This document shows, one piece after another, positions 32,757 to 42,902 of a stretch of 64,000 bases of DNA. The position numbers and the translations under genes were made by a program. The stretch comes from Paenibacillus sp. MMS18-CY102 (lineage in GTDB: Bacteria; Bacillota; Bacilli; Paenibacillales; Paenibacillaceae), in contig NZ_WSTC01000019.1 of assembly GCF_009789195.1 (NCBI RefSeq), positions 48,011-112,010 on the forward strand. Reading direction: 5' to 3'. The notes beneath the pieces are model-generated. The model had not been told where the DNA came from and searched no databases. It saw nothing but the letters and a program-made list of their open reading frames with translations. Positions within the stretch are counted from its first letter, which is position 1. The number at the start of each line of letters is the position of its first letter.

Positions 32757-33965
32757 ATGGCAGATTGGATACATGGCATAACGACGTTTGAACCGGTGGC
32801 GCTAGCGGTGCTGGCGCTGCTGCTCGGTTCGCTCGTACAAGGGCTGGCCAAAGGCGCATCGGGCTCCGCGAAGCGCCTTTTCTTTTTTGTGTGGGATGGC
32901 TTGCTCATGCTTGCATGCCTCGCCTTAGCGGCCAAAGCAGCTGCGATGCTGTCGTCTAGAGCGGCGCAATGGCTGGAAGGCGTTCACCCGCCGGACCGGG
33001 AAGTTGGGACTATCGCGCAGATGTGGTATACGTTTGTCACGAGCTTGCGGGATTTTGCCCTCTTCCGTTATGGGGTGCTGCTCCTGCTCTTATATGGGGC
33101 GTTCCGATGGCTGGCAAGCTTTCTCGTGTCGCCGGTTGAACGGTTCGTCGTAAGCTTTGGTTCAAAGCCGAGGGAGAAGCGCTCTGTGCTTGATTTCTCG
33201 ACCTCGGATAATGACCATCGGGAAACGCCAGGCGGAAAGGTAGCGAGCCGCGCCATCGGTGCGGCGATTGGGGCAGTTCACGGCGCTGTACGTTCGTTGC
33301 TGCTTATTGCTGCATTGTTTGTATACGTCACGTTGGCGCCTAATGGCCCCTTCACGGAGGCTGTCCGATCTTCTGATGTGTATAGCGAAGCATCATCGGA
33401 GCTTCTAGAGCCTGTAGCGGGCCAATTGCTTGCAGATCGCGGGCCAGTGCTAACAGAGGCTGTAGGCGATGAGCTGCAACGGATCATTCAACGCAAATAC
33501 GAGATCGCGGATTATGCGATTCCGGACAATATCGCAGATGCCGCCCGTACTGTAACGAAGGACGCAAAAACGGATGAAGCCAAGGCACGTGCACTGTACA
33601 GCTGGATTGGCACTCGCATTGCGTACGACTGGGACAAAGCCCGCAACTACGAGGATCGTGGGCAATGGAAAGAACAGACGCCTGCCGATACGTTTAAGAC
33701 AAGGCTAGGCGTCTGTATCGACGTAGCCCGGCTGTATGCTGTGATGGCCCGGTCGGCAGGGCTAGAAGTGCGTGTCATCACCGGCGAAGGCATTACGGGA
33801 GACGGCGCTTCAGGTCCACATGCGTGGAATGAAGTGCGCATTCAAGGGGATAACGGCAAGCCCGTATGGGTGCCGCTTGATGCAACGTGGGCAATCTCGG
33901 GCGACTGGTTTAATCCACCAGCCTTCGAGCAGACGCATATTCCGGATGTTAAGCACATTTTATAG
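32757..33965 (+). CDS. Membrane protein with C-terminal transglutaminase-like domain
   Basis: 402 aa. The first half has several membrane helices (VALAVLALLLGSLVQG, LLMLACLALAAKAAAM, YGVLLLLLYGAFRWLASFLV, LLLIAALFVYVTLA). The second half is a transglutaminase-core domain with the Cys-His-Asp triad visible: TRLGVCIDVARLYAVMAR (Cys), GPHAWNEVRI (His) and WVPLDATWA (Asp). Such extracytoplasmic domains act as peptidases or transglutaminases on wall or protein substrates. It is followed, about 110 bp later, by a penicillin-binding protein. Confidence 0.87.
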   Translation: MADWIHGITTFEPVALAVLALLLGSLVQGLAKGASGSAKRLFFFVWDGLLMLACLALAAKAAAMLSSRAAQWLEGVHPPDREVGTIAQMWYTFVTSLRDFALFRYGVLLLLLYGAFRWLASFLVSPVERFVVSFGSKPREKRSVLDFSTSDNDHRETPGGKVASRAIGAAIGAVHGAVRSLLLIAALFVYVTLAPNGPFTEAVRSSDVYSEASSELLEPVAGQLLADRGPVLTEAVGDELQRIIQRKYEIADYAIPDNIADAARTVTKDAKTDEAKARALYSWIGTRIAYDWDKARNYEDRGQWKEQTPADTFKTRLGVCIDVARLYAVMARSAGLEVRVITGEGITGDGASGPHAWNEVRIQGDNGKPVWVPLDATWAISGDWFNPPAFEQTHIPDVKHIL

Positions 33966-34076
33966 AGGATGGGCAAGCTAGACCGAAACTTTATTTGCCC
34001 TTCTCTCGTCATAGGGACGGCTAAGATATAGAGCGGACTTCATCCGTTAACGGGGATTAGGAGGAGACAGGCGGGC

Positions 34077-36242
34077 ATGCACAACGATCAGCAAAAACGT
34101 GAAGCCGCGAATCGGAGGCATTTTTCATTTCGGCTCAATGCATTCTTTTTTATCATTTTCTTATTGTTTAGCGTTCTCATCGTACGGTTATCGATTTTGC
34201 AGTTCGTGGAAGGGCCGACTCTGAAGGCGGAGGAGAACAAGATCGGTACCGTACCGATTAAGCTGCCACCGATCCGAGGCAACATTATGGATTCGACCGG
34301 TTATCCGATCGCTTATTCTACTTCAACACAATCGTTGTATTACAAGCTTGATCCGGACATTCGGCTTAAGTTAAAGAAGGGCAGTACAGCGAAAGAACAG
34401 CAGAAGCAAATCGAGGAACGTATGCGGCCGTTCGCAGAGGAACTGTCGGCGATTTTCGCTAAGGATGGAGATCCCGCGAAGCAGATGACGGCCGACGATG
34501 TACTGCGCCAGCTTGATTTGGGCTTCAAGAAGAATTCGATCTCGACGCCTCGCAGGGTCAAGTCAGACCTGACGAACAAAGAAATTGCTTATTTTATGGA
34601 AAATCGGGACCAGTTCGCAGGCATCGACATTGTGGAGGAGAGCGTCCGGCATTATGATAAAGGTTCAATCTCTGTCCAACTGGTCGGTTATTTGAAGAAG
34701 TTTAACTCCGCAGTTAACTCGCTCGACTTCTACGAGAAGAAGAAGGAAGAAACGACCGATCCGAAGCTTGTGTACCTCGATCAAGAGGATGTCGGCATGG
34801 ACGGCATCGAGCTGATGTATCAAGATGAGCTGCGGGGCAAAAACGGTCTGAAAGTATTTCCAGTGAATGCACTTAGCAAAATTATCGGGCCGCCGACGAT
34901 TACGAATCCCCAGAAGGGCGACGACCTATATTTGACGATCAACAAGAATGTGCAACTTCGGACGGAGAACGCGATTACGAATCATCTCGCTTACTTGAAG
35001 ACGAGTCCGGATATCCTTAAGATTAATCAGAAACCGAAGACTGGCTATGCCGTGGCAATGGAAGTCAATACGGGTAAAGTCGTGGCAATGGCGAGTATGC
35101 CAGACTATGATCCGAATATTTGGGCTGGTGGCAGCATCAGTACTGAAGACTACTACAACAGTGAGTTTATGCTTAATAACGGAACGATTCGCGACGTTCC
35201 TCCTCCGTATGAAGACCGAAAGGAAGCAGGAAAGCACGCGCCGTCGATGGTCATGCTTGGTTCGACCCAGAAGCCGCTATCGGTTCTGGTCGGCTTGAAC
35301 GAAGGGCTGTTTACGACATCGACAACTTATAACGATACCGGTTCTTTCTATTTTGGCGGCAAGAACAGCAGAGTTAGGATTGGCAATGCCCAGGGCCATC
35401 AATATGGTGCGCTGGATCCTGCTCACGCAATCGGCAAGTCGTCCAACCCGTTTATGGCGGCAATGGTCGGCAACAAACTGTATGAGAAGTATAAAGGGCG
35501 GGAAGGCGTCGACGTTTGGGACAAATACATGAAGCAATTCGGTCTCGGCGTTAAGACAGGAAGCGATCTTCCATTCGAGAAAGAAGGCATTATCGAGTAT
35601 TATCACGAATTGGAAACCGCAAGTGCGCAGTCTGCACTTATCCGTGCATCATTCGGCCAGCAGGCAAAGTATACGGTGCTTCAGCTTGCACAGTATACAG
35701 GGATGCTAGCCAATCGTGGCAAACGGATGAAGCCGCAGTTCGTGGAGAAAATCGTTGATTCCGACGGAAAGGTCGTCCAAGGCTTTAAACCAGAAGTGCT
35801 CAATACGGTCGATATTCCAAAGCAATACTGGGATGAAGTCGAGTACGGCATGAAGCTTGTAAAAGTAGATGCTGCATTCGCCGGCGTTAATTACACGTTT
35901 GCCAGCAAGACGGGTACGTCCCAGCAGTCTGTCGGCGGCAAAACCGTCGATAACGCGGTGTTCATCGCATATGCACCAGCCGATAATCCGGTTTTGGCCG
36001 TCGCAGTCGTCGTGCCAGAGGGAGGCTTCGGTGCGAAGGGTGCAGCACCAATTGCACGGCAAATTTTCGACGCGTACGATGATGAGATTGGCTTGAACGG
36101 CACGCCGCGCAATCCTACGGCTAAGACGCCAGCTAATGCCGGCCAAGGCAATACTGGAGGAACGGCGACAGGAGCGAACGGCGCCGCGAATACGGCTACG
36201 AACGCGAATAAAACGAACACAGCAGGCACAACGCAGCCGTAA
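34077..36242 (+). CDS. Class B penicillin-binding protein (PBP2-type transpeptidase)
   Basis: 721 aa, SD AGGAGGAG. A single N-terminal anchor (NAFFFIIFLLFSVLIVRLSIL) precedes a PBP dimer domain (IRGNIMDSTGYPIAYS). The transpeptidase carries SxxK as STQK (near residue 395), SxN as SSN (near 453) and KTG in SKTGTSQQS (near 610). It cross-links peptidoglycan outside the membrane. After the catalytic domain there is a 45-residue Asn/Thr/Gly/Ala-rich tail (TGANGAANTATNANKTN), unusual for the class. Confidence 0.94.
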   Translation: MHNDQQKREAANRRHFSFRLNAFFFIIFLLFSVLIVRLSILQFVEGPTLKAEENKIGTVPIKLPPIRGNIMDSTGYPIAYSTSTQSLYYKLDPDIRLKLKKGSTAKEQQKQIEERMRPFAEELSAIFAKDGDPAKQMTADDVLRQLDLGFKKNSISTPRRVKSDLTNKEIAYFMENRDQFAGIDIVEESVRHYDKGSISVQLVGYLKKFNSAVNSLDFYEKKKEETTDPKLVYLDQEDVGMDGIELMYQDELRGKNGLKVFPVNALSKIIGPPTITNPQKGDDLYLTINKNVQLRTENAITNHLAYLKTSPDILKINQKPKTGYAVAMEVNTGKVVAMASMPDYDPNIWAGGSISTEDYYNSEFMLNNGTIRDVPPPYEDRKEAGKHAPSMVMLGSTQKPLSVLVGLNEGLFTTSTTYNDTGSFYFGGKNSRVRIGNAQGHQYGALDPAHAIGKSSNPFMAAMVGNKLYEKYKGREGVDVWDKYMKQFGLGVKTGSDLPFEKEGIIEYYHELETASAQSALIRASFGQQAKYTVLQLAQYTGMLANRGKRMKPQFVEKIVDSDGKVVQGFKPEVLNTVDIPKQYWDEVEYGMKLVKVDAAFAGVNYTFASKTGTSQQSVGGKTVDNAVFIAYAPADNPVLAVAVVVPEGGFGAKGAAPIARQIFDAYDDEIGLNGTPRNPTAKTPANAGQGNTGGTATGANGAANTATNANKTNTAGTTQP

Positions 36243-36255
36243 GCCGGCTGATTAG

Positions 36256-36297
36256 AAGGAGCCACTTTCTCAACAGGAGAGAGCGGCTCCTTTTTTT
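36256..36297 (+). terminator. Terminator of the PBP gene
   Basis: AAGGAGCC and GGCTCCTT arms around a 20-nt loop with inner CTCTC/GAGAG pairing, followed by TTTTT. Confidence 0.88.
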
Positions 36298-36376
36298 GAC
36301 CCAAATGTTGCACTGCTGCAAGTTTGTTGCATATGTTTAAATTAAGGACGATAGATTGGATTGGAGGCGCTATCGG

Positions 36377-36577
36377 ATGAAACCACGGGGAAGATGGAAC
36401 GGTGCAATCAAAAGGCTAATTATGACATTGATGTTCCTTAGCGTAACGCTTGTGTTAGTTGGCGGCTTCGGGGACAACTCGGAATCTATACCAAAATGCA
36501 ATAAAAACGCACCAAGTAATGGGGACGCGCGAATAGCTGTAACGAATTATAATGAGATCAAGCCGTGTGGCGTGTAA
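36377..36577 (+). CDS. Small hypothetical protein with signal/anchor helix
   Basis: 66 aa from ATG 36377, with TTGGAGG about 10 nt upstream. The N-terminus is basic (MKPRGRWNGAIKRL) and followed by a hydrophobic helix IMTLMFLSVTLVLVGGFG, then a polar tail with two Cys. It looks like a secreted or anchored small protein. No family recognised. An imperfect hairpin at about 36581-36634 ending in CTTTT may terminate it. Confidence 0.45.
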   Translation: MKPRGRWNGAIKRLIMTLMFLSVTLVLVGGFGDNSESIPKCNKNAPSNGDARIAVTNYNEIKPCGV

Positions 36578-36804
36578 ATGTAAAAGAAACATGTATACGC
36601 GACAGTGAAACCGTCTCGTTTACGTGTTGCTTTTCAGAATTGCGCAAACGTTTGCTCTAGTGGGTGGACGAAAGTCGGGGGCACATGCCCACCGAAAGCC
36701 CGTGTGTGCTCTTCAGTAAATATGCTACAATATCGGAAGCAAAGCGCGGGGCGGCAGGCTGGAGAGCAGCCGAAAAATTCCGCCGATATGGGAGGCATAC
36801 TGGA

Positions 36805-37572
36805 ATGGGTACATACAAATTAGTAGCGCTCGACATGGACGGCACGGTGTTGAATGAAACGCAAGAAATTAGCGAAACGAACCAACGATGGATTCGCAAA
36901 GCGATGGATGCGGGCGTAATCGTCTGCTTCTCGACAGGACGCGGCTTCCGCAGTGCGCTGCCATATGCAGAGCAGCTAGGCCTGATGGACATTCCGATGA
37001 TTACCGTCAACGGAGGCGAAATTTGGCGCAAGCCGCATGTGCTGCACCAACGGACGCTCCTCGATCCCGGCACGATTCGGCGCTTGCACCAGCTCGCGCT
37101 TAAGCATCCCGAGGTCTGGTATTGGGCATACTCGACGAACGATGTGTACAATAAGGAAAAGTGGATCGAGCCTGCTGACTATTACGCGGCGCATCATTGG
37201 CTGAAATTCGGTTATTATACCGAAGACGACGCTGCTCGAAATGCAATTCTCTCGGAAGTATCCTCGTGGGGCACGCTTGAGATTACGAACTCATCGCCAT
37301 GGAACTTAGAGATGAATCCACTGGGCATTAATAAAGCGTCCGCGCTTCGCGAGTTGTGCGCCTTGCTCGGTATCGACATGTCTCAGACAGTCGCCGCAGG
37401 AGACAGCCTGAATGATATTGCTGCCATTCGTGAAGCGGGACTCGGCGTCGCGATGGGCAATGCCCAGGATGAAGTGAAAGCGGCGGCTGACGCCATCACG
37501 TTCACGAACGAAGAGCATGGTGTAGCTGAGTTGCTGCGCCGGTACGTGCTGAACGATGAGGGGCCATTGTAA
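36805..37572 (+). CDS. HAD superfamily hydrolase, Cof type
   Basis: 255 aa from ATG 36805 (GGGAGG, 9 nt). Motif I VALDMDGTVLNE has the nucleophile Asp, motif II is CFSTGRG, motif III Lys lies near GINKASALRELC, and motif IV is AAGDSLNDIAAIREAG. The C2B-type cap lies between. Such phosphatases act on sugar phosphates or cofactors. It ends directly at the start of the DUF456 gene. Confidence 0.9.
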   Translation: MGTYKLVALDMDGTVLNETQEISETNQRWIRKAMDAGVIVCFSTGRGFRSALPYAEQLGLMDIPMITVNGGEIWRKPHVLHQRTLLDPGTIRRLHQLALKHPEVWYWAYSTNDVYNKEKWIEPADYYAAHHWLKFGYYTEDDAARNAILSEVSSWGTLEITNSSPWNLEMNPLGINKASALRELCALLGIDMSQTVAAGDSLNDIAAIREAGLGVAMGNAQDEVKAAADAITFTNEEHGVAELLRRYVLNDEGPL

Positions 37573-38055
37573 ATGCTTGAAATCATCGGTTGGGTTGTCG
37601 TTATCGCACTGTTCGTTGTAGGGATGGCAGGAGCTGTTTATCCGATTTTGCCAGGGGCGCTGGCTATCTATGCTGCCTATTTTGTCTATGGGCTATGTAT
37701 TAGCTTCAGCCCATTCGGCTTTTGGTTCTGGTTAATCCAGACGCTGATCGTGGTTGTCCTGTTCGTCGCGGATTACGCCGTTAATGCATGGGGCGTCAAA
37801 AAGTTTGGCGGCTCAAGGGCGTCCATCATTGGAAGCACAATCGGTGTAATAATCGGTCCCTTCGTTATCCCTGCGTTCGGCTTAATTCTTGGTCCACTAA
37901 TCGGAGCTGTGCTGGGTGAGCTGTTTGTAGGCTCAGACTTAAACAAGTCGCTTAAGGTCGGATTCGGTTCGGTCGTCGGCTTGTTTACCAGCACAGTCGT
38001 GAAATTTGCGCTTCAGCTGGCCATGATCGTATTGTTTGTCATTTGGCTTATCTAA
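37573..38055 (+). CDS. DUF456 family membrane protein
   Basis: 160 aa, start codon one base after the HAD gene stop. It is almost fully hydrophobic with Gly-rich helices: [32 protein letters not shown], then [31 protein letters not shown] and a C-terminal repeat-like [14 protein letters not shown]. The YPILPGAL and GxKKFGGSRxSxxGSxxG blocks identify DUF456. Function unknown. Confidence 0.88.
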   Translation: MLEIIGWVVVIALFVVGMAGAVYPILPGALAIYAAYFVYGLCISFSPFGFWFWLIQTLIVVVLFVADYAVNAWGVKKFGGSRASIIGSTIGVIIGPFVIPAFGLILGPLIGAVLGELFVGSDLNKSLKVGFGSVVGLFTSTVVKFALQLAMIVLFVIWLI

Positions 38056-38077
38056 TCAAAGAGGAGCGATAATCGAT

Positions 38078-38803
38078 ATGGTTAAGGTTACAATTTGGAA
38101 TGAATTTTTGCATGAGGTTGAGAACGAGAAGGTACGCGAAGTATATCCTGACGGCATCCATCAAGCATTAGCGAAAGGCATTGGCAGCGATACGGTTCAA
38201 GTTCAAACGGCAACGCTCGTACAGCCTGAGCATGGCTTGACGGAAGAAGTACTGGCCAACACCGATGTGTTGATCTGGTGGGGCCATATGGGCCATGACC
38301 GTGTAGAGGACGCGATTGTTGACCGCGTTCACCAACGCGTAATGGATGGCATGGGCTTGATCGTGCTTCACTCCGGCCATTTCTCCAAAATTTTCAAAAA
38401 ACTGATGGGCACAGGCTGCGACCTCAAGTGGCGTGAAGCTGGCGAGAAAGAGCGGATCTGGGTCGTTAACCCGGCGCATCCAATCGCAGCAGGCTTGCCA
38501 GAGTACATTACGCTTGAAAATGAAGAAATGTACGGCGAGCACTTCGACATTCCAGCACCGGACGAGCTCGTATTCGTAAGCTGGTTCGAAGGCGGCGAAG
38601 TGTTCCGCAGCGGCTGCACATTCTACCGCGGCCAAGGCAAGATCTTCTACTTCCGTCCAGGCCACGAGACGTACCCGACGTATTACAACCCAGAAGTGCT
38701 GCAAGTGATCAAGAACGCGGTACAATGGGCCGCGCCATCCGGTGCAGCAACGCCAGTTCGCGGCAACCATCAACCGCTTGAACCAATCGGCGCTAAAGCG
38801 TAA
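38078..38803 (+). CDS. ThuA-like (trehalose utilisation) domain protein
   Basis: 241 aa from ATG 38078 (AGAGGAG). A class I glutamine amidotransferase-like fold: [84 protein letters not shown] and [20 protein letters not shown]. Members occur with sugar dehydrogenase operons; a ketoglycoside- or trehalose-related role is suspected, but the reaction is unproven. It is followed by a terminator. Confidence 0.9.
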   Translation: MVKVTIWNEFLHEVENEKVREVYPDGIHQALAKGIGSDTVQVQTATLVQPEHGLTEEVLANTDVLIWWGHMGHDRVEDAIVDRVHQRVMDGMGLIVLHSGHFSKIFKKLMGTGCDLKWREAGEKERIWVVNPAHPIAAGLPEYITLENEEMYGEHFDIPAPDELVFVSWFEGGEVFRSGCTFYRGQGKIFYFRPGHETYPTYYNPEVLQVIKNAVQWAAPSGAATPVRGNHQPLEPIGAKA

Positions 38804-38830
38804 AATAAAATAACGGTTACTATGCAGAAG

Positions 38831-38900
38831 CAGGCGGCACAATCCCCTGGTCTTCCGGCCCTTTGTTGCCGGAGGAACGGGCGGATGTGCCGCCTTTTTG
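38831..38900 (+). terminator. Terminator after ThuA-like gene
   Basis: AGGCGGCACA pairs with TGTGCCGCCTTTTT around an inner CTTCCGGC/GCCGGAGG hairpin. It lies inside the longer possible reading frame of the next gene, supporting the later start at 38938. Confidence 0.8.
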
Positions 38901-38937
38901 CGCGAAAAGCGATGATGGAGAGGACGAAGCACCCTTT

Positions 38938-40572
38938 ATGCTCAAGAAGGACTCATTAATTAAAGGTACGATTATTCTTGCCGTTGCGGCGCTTGTAGCT
39001 CGCGTGCTGGGCATTTTCCAGCGTGTGCCGCTCGACTATGTGATGGGCTCGGCGGGAGGAGCCGCGCTTGGGCTAGCCAATCAATTCTATCTATGGCTGC
39101 TGATTATTGCTACAGGCGGCATCCCGAGTGCGATTAGCAGGATGGTATCGGAACGCCATGCCCTGGGCAAAGCAGGAGAAGCGCAGCGCATTTATAAAGC
39201 GGCACTGCTATTCGGGGCAGTAGCAGGCGTCATTATGGCAGCCGTGTTATATTTTATTGCGCCTTGGTACAGTACGCATTTATCGCGGTTTCCGCTTGCG
39301 GACAAAGCGATTCAAGCCATTGCTCCAGCTCTCCTGTTATTCCCGACGATCGCGATGATGCGCGGCTATTTCCAGGGGCGGCAGATGATGGCTGCAGGCG
39401 GGATGTCCCAAATCGTCGAGCAAATTCTTCGCGTCTTGCTCGGTGTTGGGCTTGCTTTTCTAGTGGTGTCATGGGGCTATGGAGACCGTTGGATCGCTGC
39501 TGCAGCTTCAGCAGGCAGTGTATTCGGCGGCGTAGGCGCCCTTGCCGTCATGATTTGGTATGGGCGTAAATTGGGCCGGATGGATGCGGCGGAGGTGCGC
39601 GCAGGGCGCATGCGGTTCGAGAAGTCCAACTTGCCATTCCGTTCGATTTACAAAGAAATATTCACGATGTCGCTGCCGATTGTCGTTACGGCGATGACGG
39701 TGAACCTGCTCTATTTGTTTGATAGTTCATTTCTCGTTCGTTTGAGTGGCGACTTCTATACCGCCCTGCTGGCCGATAAGGTAGCGGATGCTTTCAGCAT
39801 GAAGGCTGTTTCATTGGCAGGCATTCCGCCGATATTGGCCATTGCGCTTAGTTCGTCGATCATTCCGGTCATCTCTTCTGCGTTCGCGGTACGCAATATG
39901 AATGAGGTCACTCGCCAATCCTCGCTTATCATGCGAATCGTTGTGTTTACTGGCGTCCCAGCTGCGCTAATCATGACGGTTGCTGCCGAATCGCTCACAG
40001 GCCTTGTTTTCGAGAATGTATACGGCGTCGGGATTGTTGCTTTATTAACAGCGGGAACGATTTTCCAAATTTCCATGATGACGAGCAATTCGATTCTGTA
40101 CGGTTTCGGCACGCCTAGAATCCCGATGAATAACACGTTAATCGGGCTTGCGGTTAAGCTGGTTGCCAGCGTAGCGCTGGCGCCACTCTTAGGCATTTAT
40201 GGCATGATCCTTGGCTCTACACTTTGCTACATTGTCATAACGGTACTCAATCTGCGTGCAATTCGACAAGTTGTGCCTGTTCGGACGCTGGGCGGCAAAT
40301 GGGTTGGGTATATCGCAGCAGTCATCGCCACAGGTGCTGTCGGATTTGGCATCGATTATGGCGTAAGAACGCTGTTGCTCGATGCAATGCCGCACAAGCT
40401 TGCTTACTTGTTTAGCTGCTGCGCAGCTGGTGCTGCCGCAGGCATTGTATATGTCGTATTGCTCGTTCTGCTGCGCGTTGTTCAACCGTCAGACCTAAGT
40501 TCTTTCCCGGGTCCGCTGCGCAAATTGTTCCGTCCGTTGATGCGTTTGGCACCAGCTTCAGCAAGAGGTTAG
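38938..40572 (+). CDS. MurJ/YtgP-type polysaccharide/lipid II flippase
   Basis: 544 aa from ATG 38938. About 14 membrane helices of the MOP exporter superfamily. The N-terminus SLIKGTIILAVAALVARVLGIFQRVPL and the block GLANQFYLWLLIIATGGIPSAISRMVSE, then FLFPTIAMMRGYFQGRQMMAAGGMSQIVEQILR, match YtgP/SpoVB-type flippases. These move lipid-linked wall precursors or polysaccharides across the membrane. YtgP is the B. subtilis MurJ. SpoVB or another paralogue cannot be excluded by eye. Confidence 0.88.
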   Translation: MLKKDSLIKGTIILAVAALVARVLGIFQRVPLDYVMGSAGGAALGLANQFYLWLLIIATGGIPSAISRMVSERHALGKAGEAQRIYKAALLFGAVAGVIMAAVLYFIAPWYSTHLSRFPLADKAIQAIAPALLLFPTIAMMRGYFQGRQMMAAGGMSQIVEQILRVLLGVGLAFLVVSWGYGDRWIAAAASAGSVFGGVGALAVMIWYGRKLGRMDAAEVRAGRMRFEKSNLPFRSIYKEIFTMSLPIVVTAMTVNLLYLFDSSFLVRLSGDFYTALLADKVADAFSMKAVSLAGIPPILAIALSSSIIPVISSAFAVRNMNEVTRQSSLIMRIVVFTGVPAALIMTVAAESLTGLVFENVYGVGIVALLTAGTIFQISMMTSNSILYGFGTPRIPMNNTLIGLAVKLVASVALAPLLGIYGMILGSTLCYIVITVLNLRAIRQVVPVRTLGGKWVGYIAAVIATGAVGFGIDYGVRTLLLDAMPHKLAYLFSCCAAGAAAGIVYVVLLVLLRVVQPSDLSSFPGPLRKLFRPLMRLAPASARG

Positions 40573-40686
40573 GACGCTCGAACCAATTTATTATTTTCGC
40601 ACCGGAATCTATCTCCACATGGTAGAATGAGAGTGGTAATTAACCATTTATTCATTATTCTTTCAAGTGGAAGGGGTTTTCCGGTT

Positions 40687-42279
40687 TTGAAATGGACCAA
40701 ACGAATGAAACGTACGGCGTTGATCATGCTAATTGCAGTAGTAGCTGTAATTGCTGGATGCCAAGCAGTAGCGGGCGTTGATTTTAACAAAGTGATTGTA
40801 AATTCCCTGAAGGTAGATTCGGCAGAAAGCAAGTCAACCATCTCCCTCCAGCTGCTTACAAACAAAGAACTCATCGACGAATTGGAGCTGCCAGCACAAC
40901 AGCAACGGCTGCTTACGCTCGTTTCGAATTTGAAACTGCAAGTCAATGAAGCAAAAGTACAAGATGCGAATCATATGTCGGCCAAAGGCGCGTTGACGCT
41001 GGGCGACAGCAGCTCGATCGGTTATGGTTTGGTGATAGATGGCGATTCGGCGATTATTACGCTGGATGGCGCCAAGAAGCCGTTCGTCCTGGATATGACA
41101 GGCACTACGGCACTTGAGACGCTGGGCATGGAAGCGCCTGCGGATTCATCAGCTAAGCCAGCTTCCGACGAGACCTTAACGGCGCTTGGCAAGAAGCTGA
41201 TCGACCAAATCGGCGGATACTTAGTCGGCACAATGCCGAACCCAGAAGGCCTCAGCGTCGTTCCGGCACAAGCAAGCGTGAATGGGGAAACGCTTACGCT
41301 CGCGCATGTTAATGTGCAGTTAGATGCAACGCAAGTCTGGGCTTGGGCCAAAGATTACCTGACGAAGCTGCAAGGCGATCGCGAAGGCCTGCGTAAACTC
41401 ATTGTCGGCGTAACGGACCTGCTGATGGAGGACCCGGCCCTGTTGAAAGCAATCGTAGGCGATGACAGCGAAGAGCCAATCGCGAAGCCAACGGATGAAG
41501 AAATTAACGAGATCGCGGATTCGATTATCGAATCGATTCAATCGCTTACTACGGTTATGAAAGATACGGAGAAAGATAAGGACTTCAAGAAGCTTGTGAA
41601 CAAAGACAGCTACGTCAAAGCGGATCTGTATGTTGATTCCAAGCTCGACGTTCGTAAAACCGATGTTGAGGTGAAGTTCAAGCCAGATGCTTCTATCTTT
41701 GAAGATGAAGGCATTCCATTCGAAGGTGTCGTTCTGAATGTCAATCAAGAGATGTGGAACGTGAACGGCACGGTCGTGTCTGACAAAGTGGATGCCCAAA
41801 CGAAGAAATCGGCACAGCCGATTGAAGCGTTGGCCCAGAAGCAAGGTTATGAAGTGCTTCGCATGTTCGACACGAAGTCCACGGTATATAGCTTGCTGCG
41901 CAATGACCTTCATATCGGCAAACAAACGGTTTCGCTATATGTATGGGATGAGAGCAATCCGCCAATCATTACACCTGCAGGCGTTACATTAGTGCCGCTT
42001 CGTGAAGTTGCGAATCAATTGGGCGCTTCGCTCACGGCTAGCAACGGAAAGCTAACGTTCTACGATCCAGCCAAGAAAACAAGCATTGTGCTGCGTAAAG
42101 GCAACAAGCAAGTGTTGGTGAATGGCAAAAACCAAACCTGGTCATTCCCAGTTACGGCGATTGGCGGCACGACTTATGTAGCTGCACGTGACTTGGCTAA
42201 AGCGCTTGGAACGACGATTCAATGGATTGGGGACAGCAACAGCAAATACATCTTCATGATGGAACGTGAAGTGTCCTAA
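40687..42279 (+). CDS. Lipoprotein with C-terminal copper amine oxidase N-like domain
   Basis: 530 aa from TTG 40687 (GGAAGGGG, 10 nt). A lipoprotein signal ends VVAVIAGCQ (Cys as lipid anchor). A long middle part is alternating and acidic, with SNLKLQVNEAKVQDA and SADGT-like turns, and is not recognised. The C-terminus (about residues 430-525) is a stalk-type copper amine oxidase N-terminal domain: ITPAGVTLVPLREVANQLGASL, TSIVLRKGNKQVLVNG and GGTTYVAARDLAKALG. It is common on Paenibacillus surface proteins and is a wall-associated module rather than an oxidase. Confidence 0.87.
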   Translation: MKWTKRMKRTALIMLIAVVAVIAGCQAVAGVDFNKVIVNSLKVDSAESKSTISLQLLTNKELIDELELPAQQQRLLTLVSNLKLQVNEAKVQDANHMSAKGALTLGDSSSIGYGLVIDGDSAIITLDGAKKPFVLDMTGTTALETLGMEAPADSSAKPASDETLTALGKKLIDQIGGYLVGTMPNPEGLSVVPAQASVNGETLTLAHVNVQLDATQVWAWAKDYLTKLQGDREGLRKLIVGVTDLLMEDPALLKAIVGDDSEEPIAKPTDEEINEIADSIIESIQSLTTVMKDTEKDKDFKKLVNKDSYVKADLYVDSKLDVRKTDVEVKFKPDASIFEDEGIPFEGVVLNVNQEMWNVNGTVVSDKVDAQTKKSAQPIEALAQKQGYEVLRMFDTKSTVYSLLRNDLHIGKQTVSLYVWDESNPPIITPAGVTLVPLREVANQLGASLTASNGKLTFYDPAKKTSIVLRKGNKQVLVNGKNQTWSFPVTAIGGTTYVAARDLAKALGTTIQWIGDSNSKYIFMMEREVS

Positions 42280-42316
42280 GAGGTTTGCTGTACGCATTAC
42301 GGGAGGATGATACACG

Positions 42317-42661
42317 ATGATTACACTTACGACAGATGAGGCTTTTCGCGAGGCAGTTGCTGGCGGGCTAACGATCGCGGTATTCAAAACAACCTGGTGT
42401 GCGGATTGCCACTTCATCGACCCGTTCATGCCAGACTTGGAGCAGGCTTATGCGGATCGCCTTACATTCGTTCATGTCGACCGGGATGATCTTCCGGATC
42501 TGTGCAGTGAGCTGAACATTCTTGGCATTCCAAGCTTCATCGCATTCAAGAATGGCAAGGAAGTCATTCGCTACGTCAATAAGCTGCGCAAAACGCGCGA
42601 GGAAATCGAGCAGTTCCTCGATCGGGCAGTAGAGGTAGCGGCGGCATTGCCGCAACAATAG
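42317..42661 (+). CDS. Thioredoxin family protein (CADC active site)
   Basis: 114 aa, SD GGGAGG. Thioredoxin fold with [17 protein letters not shown], giving a CADC redox site instead of CGPC, then [33 protein letters not shown] with the conserved cis-Pro. No signal peptide, so cytoplasmic. The active-site change should alter redox potential and partners. It lies 37 bp after the lipoprotein gene. Confidence 0.9.
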   Translation: MITLTTDEAFREAVAGGLTIAVFKTTWCADCHFIDPFMPDLEQAYADRLTFVHVDRDDLPDLCSELNILGIPSFIAFKNGKEVIRYVNKLRKTREEIEQFLDRAVEVAAALPQQ

Positions 42662-42682
42662 GCTGCGGGGACCGCAGCTTAA

Positions 42683-42733
42683 TAAGCCCAGGCAGGCATC
42701 GGAACAATCCGATTGCTTGCCTGGGCTTTCTTA
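42683..42733 (+). terminator. Terminator after thioredoxin gene
   Basis: AAGCCCAGGCAGGCA with TCGG pairs with TCCGA and TTGCCTGGGCTT, ending TTCTTATT. Confidence 0.87.
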
Positions 42734-42902
42734 TTGCATATTCGCTTATTTTTGCGATGAAATGAGCCGTAAAGGCGCATGCTATCGGATACGAGCAAGC
42801 GGAAGTGTCCCATTTTCGACATAGCTTTCAATTAGCCATAGGGCTATAATGAATGTAATTATTTCAAGTCATATTGGCTTACAACTATTTAGAAACTGGG
42901 TG

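Noticed and set aside
36578..36804. Possible extension of the HAD hydrolase to 36664
   Set aside because: The added residues are not HAD-like, and GGGAGG fits the ATG at 36805, directly before the VALDMDG motif.
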